Shown here piece after piece: positions 61,935 to 64,000 of a DNA stretch of 64,000 bases. Positions within the stretch are counted from its first letter, which is position 1. Every line of letters starts with the position of its first letter. The notes under the pieces are model-generated. The model did no database searches and was not told the DNA's origin. It saw only the letters and a list, made by a program, of their open reading frames with translations. Source of the DNA: Asterochloris sp. CNOR1 (lineage: Eukaryota; Chlorophyta; Trebouxiophyceae; Trebouxiales; Trebouxiaceae); the NCBI GenBank assembly GCA_963969365.1, contig OZ017747.1:4216001-4280000 (forward strand), in the 5' to 3' direction. The translations under genes and the position numbers were made by a program.

Positions 61935-64000
61935 TCACATGACCGTGCACCTGGACTTGCGCTGCCGCTTGGTGTCGGGCTCCTCATCATCTGCCTGCCC
62001 ATTAGCTGGCGCTGTATGTGTGCTTAGGCCACCCTTCTGTGACAGACCACCGTCTCTCTGCCGTTTCCTTGACTGGGACGGCAGTGGTGCACTGAAGCGG
62101 CCAGGCCTGCTAGTCGGCTGCAGGCTGGGCGCGGCAGCCTGCTTCTGCTGCGTCTGTGCAGCGTAGTCATCCCACGTCAACACCTGCATTGCCTTGGCCA
62201 TGTCAGTCTACCAGCAGCTCAGCATGCGCAGAGTCAGCCTTGCAGGCATGGGGCTTTCTCTTAGGGTTTGTTGCAGAAGTGCAGCACTCAGTGCTGGTGG
62301 CTGACCAGATGTAGCTTGCAGCACAGTACAGACAATCAGGCCTGCAGGGAGCCACAAGACTACATGAAGCCCAGATGTCATCACTATGAGCCGGAAGCCC
62401 AGGACCTGCGTGAAAGCTGCAATGCTGGCCAACCCCAGGTGGCTGACTTGACAGAGGGACCGTAAGACAATGTTGCTGCCTAAGCAAGCACCAGGTCTAG
62501 CAGGTGCTTGCGTGCGGCACAGCACCAGCCCGTTTCTAAATGCAGAGCGTAAGTTGAACAGCGCAGCATTGAGCAGAGCAGAGCTGAAAGGTAGATCTTG
62601 CCAGAGCAGAGGCACTTGCCTGCACAGGGGGGACAGAGAACTGCAGCTGCTGCAGGGCAGCTGACATCAACAGGGGCGCTCCTTCATCTGGTGCCAGCCC
62701 CACAAACTCCACTAGCACCGTTGTGCTGCTGTTTGTGCACTCCCCCTTATGCAGGTGCAGCCTGAGCTGAGCCCCCTGCACCACACAGGCGGTGTTTGGA
62801 AGGCTTGCGTGTTCTTTGCTTTGAGCACCACATGCTAATGCCTTTGGCACAAAACATGCATTCTGACAAAGGGTGGCGGCGTCAGTCAGGGAACTTGGGA
62901 AGGCCTGGTTGTTGTTGCAGCTCCTAGGAAGTGCTGGCAGCTCTAGCCCGTTTTGCTGCGAGCAGAGAGCCAACTTTTACAGCTGCTGAGGTCTGCTGCA
63001 TGACCTGCAACTCTCAGGGACAACAGATGGAAGCTCAGCGATGCAGGGCCAGCCAGGACCTGCACGTGGGAGGTGCATTTGATGGACTGGCCTCTTGAGG
63101 TTCGAGGCAGCCTCTTGAGGTTTGGGGCAGCCTCTTGAGGTTTGAGGGAGCCTACTATAAGAGGCAGTCTGCCACTCGGTGAGCAAGCAGCAGCTGGCCT
63201 CACCAGGATTTCTTCCAGCTGCCTCTGCAGCGCCCGCGGCGAGCCTGGCGCCTGCACGCTGCCTGGCAGGTGCCCCACCCACAGGACATTGGGCCGCGCC
63301 GGTACAGGGTCAGGGCCCCACAGTGTTGCATAGGGCAAGTCACTCCTGCATCAGACGTAAGGGAACCCATTGGAAAATTCACTTGAATGTCTGACACGAC
63401 AAACAATCTGCCCAGCACAGGCCCTTCCAACCCCAGATTGTCGTCGTAGAATACGCTTGAAGCCAGCCAGCCGGCGGGAAGCGGCAGGAGTCGGAAGCAG
63501 ACAGTGCAGCAGAGGTAGTCCTGAGCCACAAAATGCTGAGGCCCCAAGTCTCCAGCAGGTATGCAGAAGGGTGTGGTCTAAACGCGCGCTCAGCGTGAGA
63601 AGGTAGCAAAACAGCTGCTCATATCTGCTTGCAGCAGATCCAGCGCCACTTCCCAAATCATCAGGCAGCCCACATGGTGCTACACACTGCTGAATTGAGG
63701 CATCTCATGAAGCCTGGCTCCAGCCAAACAAATGCAGCAAACCCAGCCCACCTGCACATGTCGAGAGGCCCTGCAGGTGCTGCCTGCTGCTCAGGTAGGG
63801 CTCCTCCTGGGTACAGCAGCAGGTCTGCCACCATTCCAGCAGCCACCTCACTAAATGCAACACAGTGACTGCCTCCCCACTTGCGCTTCTATTCTACCTG
63901 CCTGGTCACAGCAGGGACCCCAGCCCAGCTGCTGCAGTTCAGGCATCCCGTGAAGGACAGCTAGTGCAAGTCCTGCCCATCTGCTGACTTTCAGGCGACC
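61935..64000 (-). CDS. Unrecognised protein, C-terminal part (continues beyond window)
   Basis: Two exons join in phase: 62775-62620 and 62207-61935 (stop TGA). The first reads LRLHLHKGECTNSSTTVLVEF, then LAPDEGAPLL. The second reads TDMAKAMQVLTWDDYAAQ and ends in a Lys/Arg-rich tail (PDTKRQRKSRC) that looks like a nuclear localisation signal. The intron between them has a GC donor (CAG|GCAAGT). Further likely coding blocks upstream: 63340-63205 (LPYATLWGPDPVPARPNVLW), 63535-63410 (FVAQDYLCCTVCFRLLPLPA) and 63850-63760. I do not recognise the family. Overall it looks like a soluble nuclear protein; no membrane segment was seen. Confidence 0.55.

Overview
This is nuclear DNA of a green alga, most likely a trebouxiophyte chlorophyte (Chlorella/Coccomyxa/Trebouxia grade). 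The evidence is GC-rich, very intron-rich eukaryotic genes with donors mostly GTGAGC and acceptors mostly CTGCAG, plus plant/plastid families (PsbP-like, fibrillin, ABCI10-type ATPase, peptide deformylase, CHUP1-like, phi-type GST) and short TTTAGGG telomere-type arrays inside introns. No organelle, bacterial, viral or rRNA signature was seen. Species was not determined.

Layout: triosephosphate isomerase 3' part (+, to 1904); Borealin-like protein (-, 5064-2234); ETF-ubiquinone oxidoreductase (+, 5143-11556); golgin-84 (-, 21041-11633); ABCI10-like plastid ATPase (+, ~21290-23884); CHUP1-like protein (-, ~33790-24251); SLOG/DprA-like plastid protein (+, ~34148-36263); ARL5-like GTPase (-, 38126-36992); peptide deformylase (-, ~40990-38792); PsbP-domain lumen protein (+, 41000-42483); phi-type GST (+, 43579-46513); BIRC6-type ubiquitin-conjugating enzyme (-, 60035-47103); PAP/fibrillin (+, 60110-61743); and an unrecognised gene (-, from beyond 64000 to 61935). 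Strands alternate strongly. Several divergent pairs share very short intergenic spaces: 78 bp at 5065-5142, 74 bp at 60036-60109, and 9 bp at 40991-40999 if the deformylase start is right. The genes are housekeeping and do not form one pathway, although five or six products are likely plastid proteins. Exon chains were built by hand and checked by reading-phase continuity; where all phases close I give exon coordinates.

Most striking: (1) introns repeatedly carry decayed tandem copies of the neighbouring exon edge ('exon echoes'); (2) at least four phase-verified GC-AG introns; (3) a 27-nt exon of the BIRC6-type enzyme carries the catalytic cysteine, has a GC donor, and could be skipped in frame; (4) intronic telomere-like arrays, one abutting a splice donor; (5) an apparent Borealin and a CHUP1-like protein in an alga.
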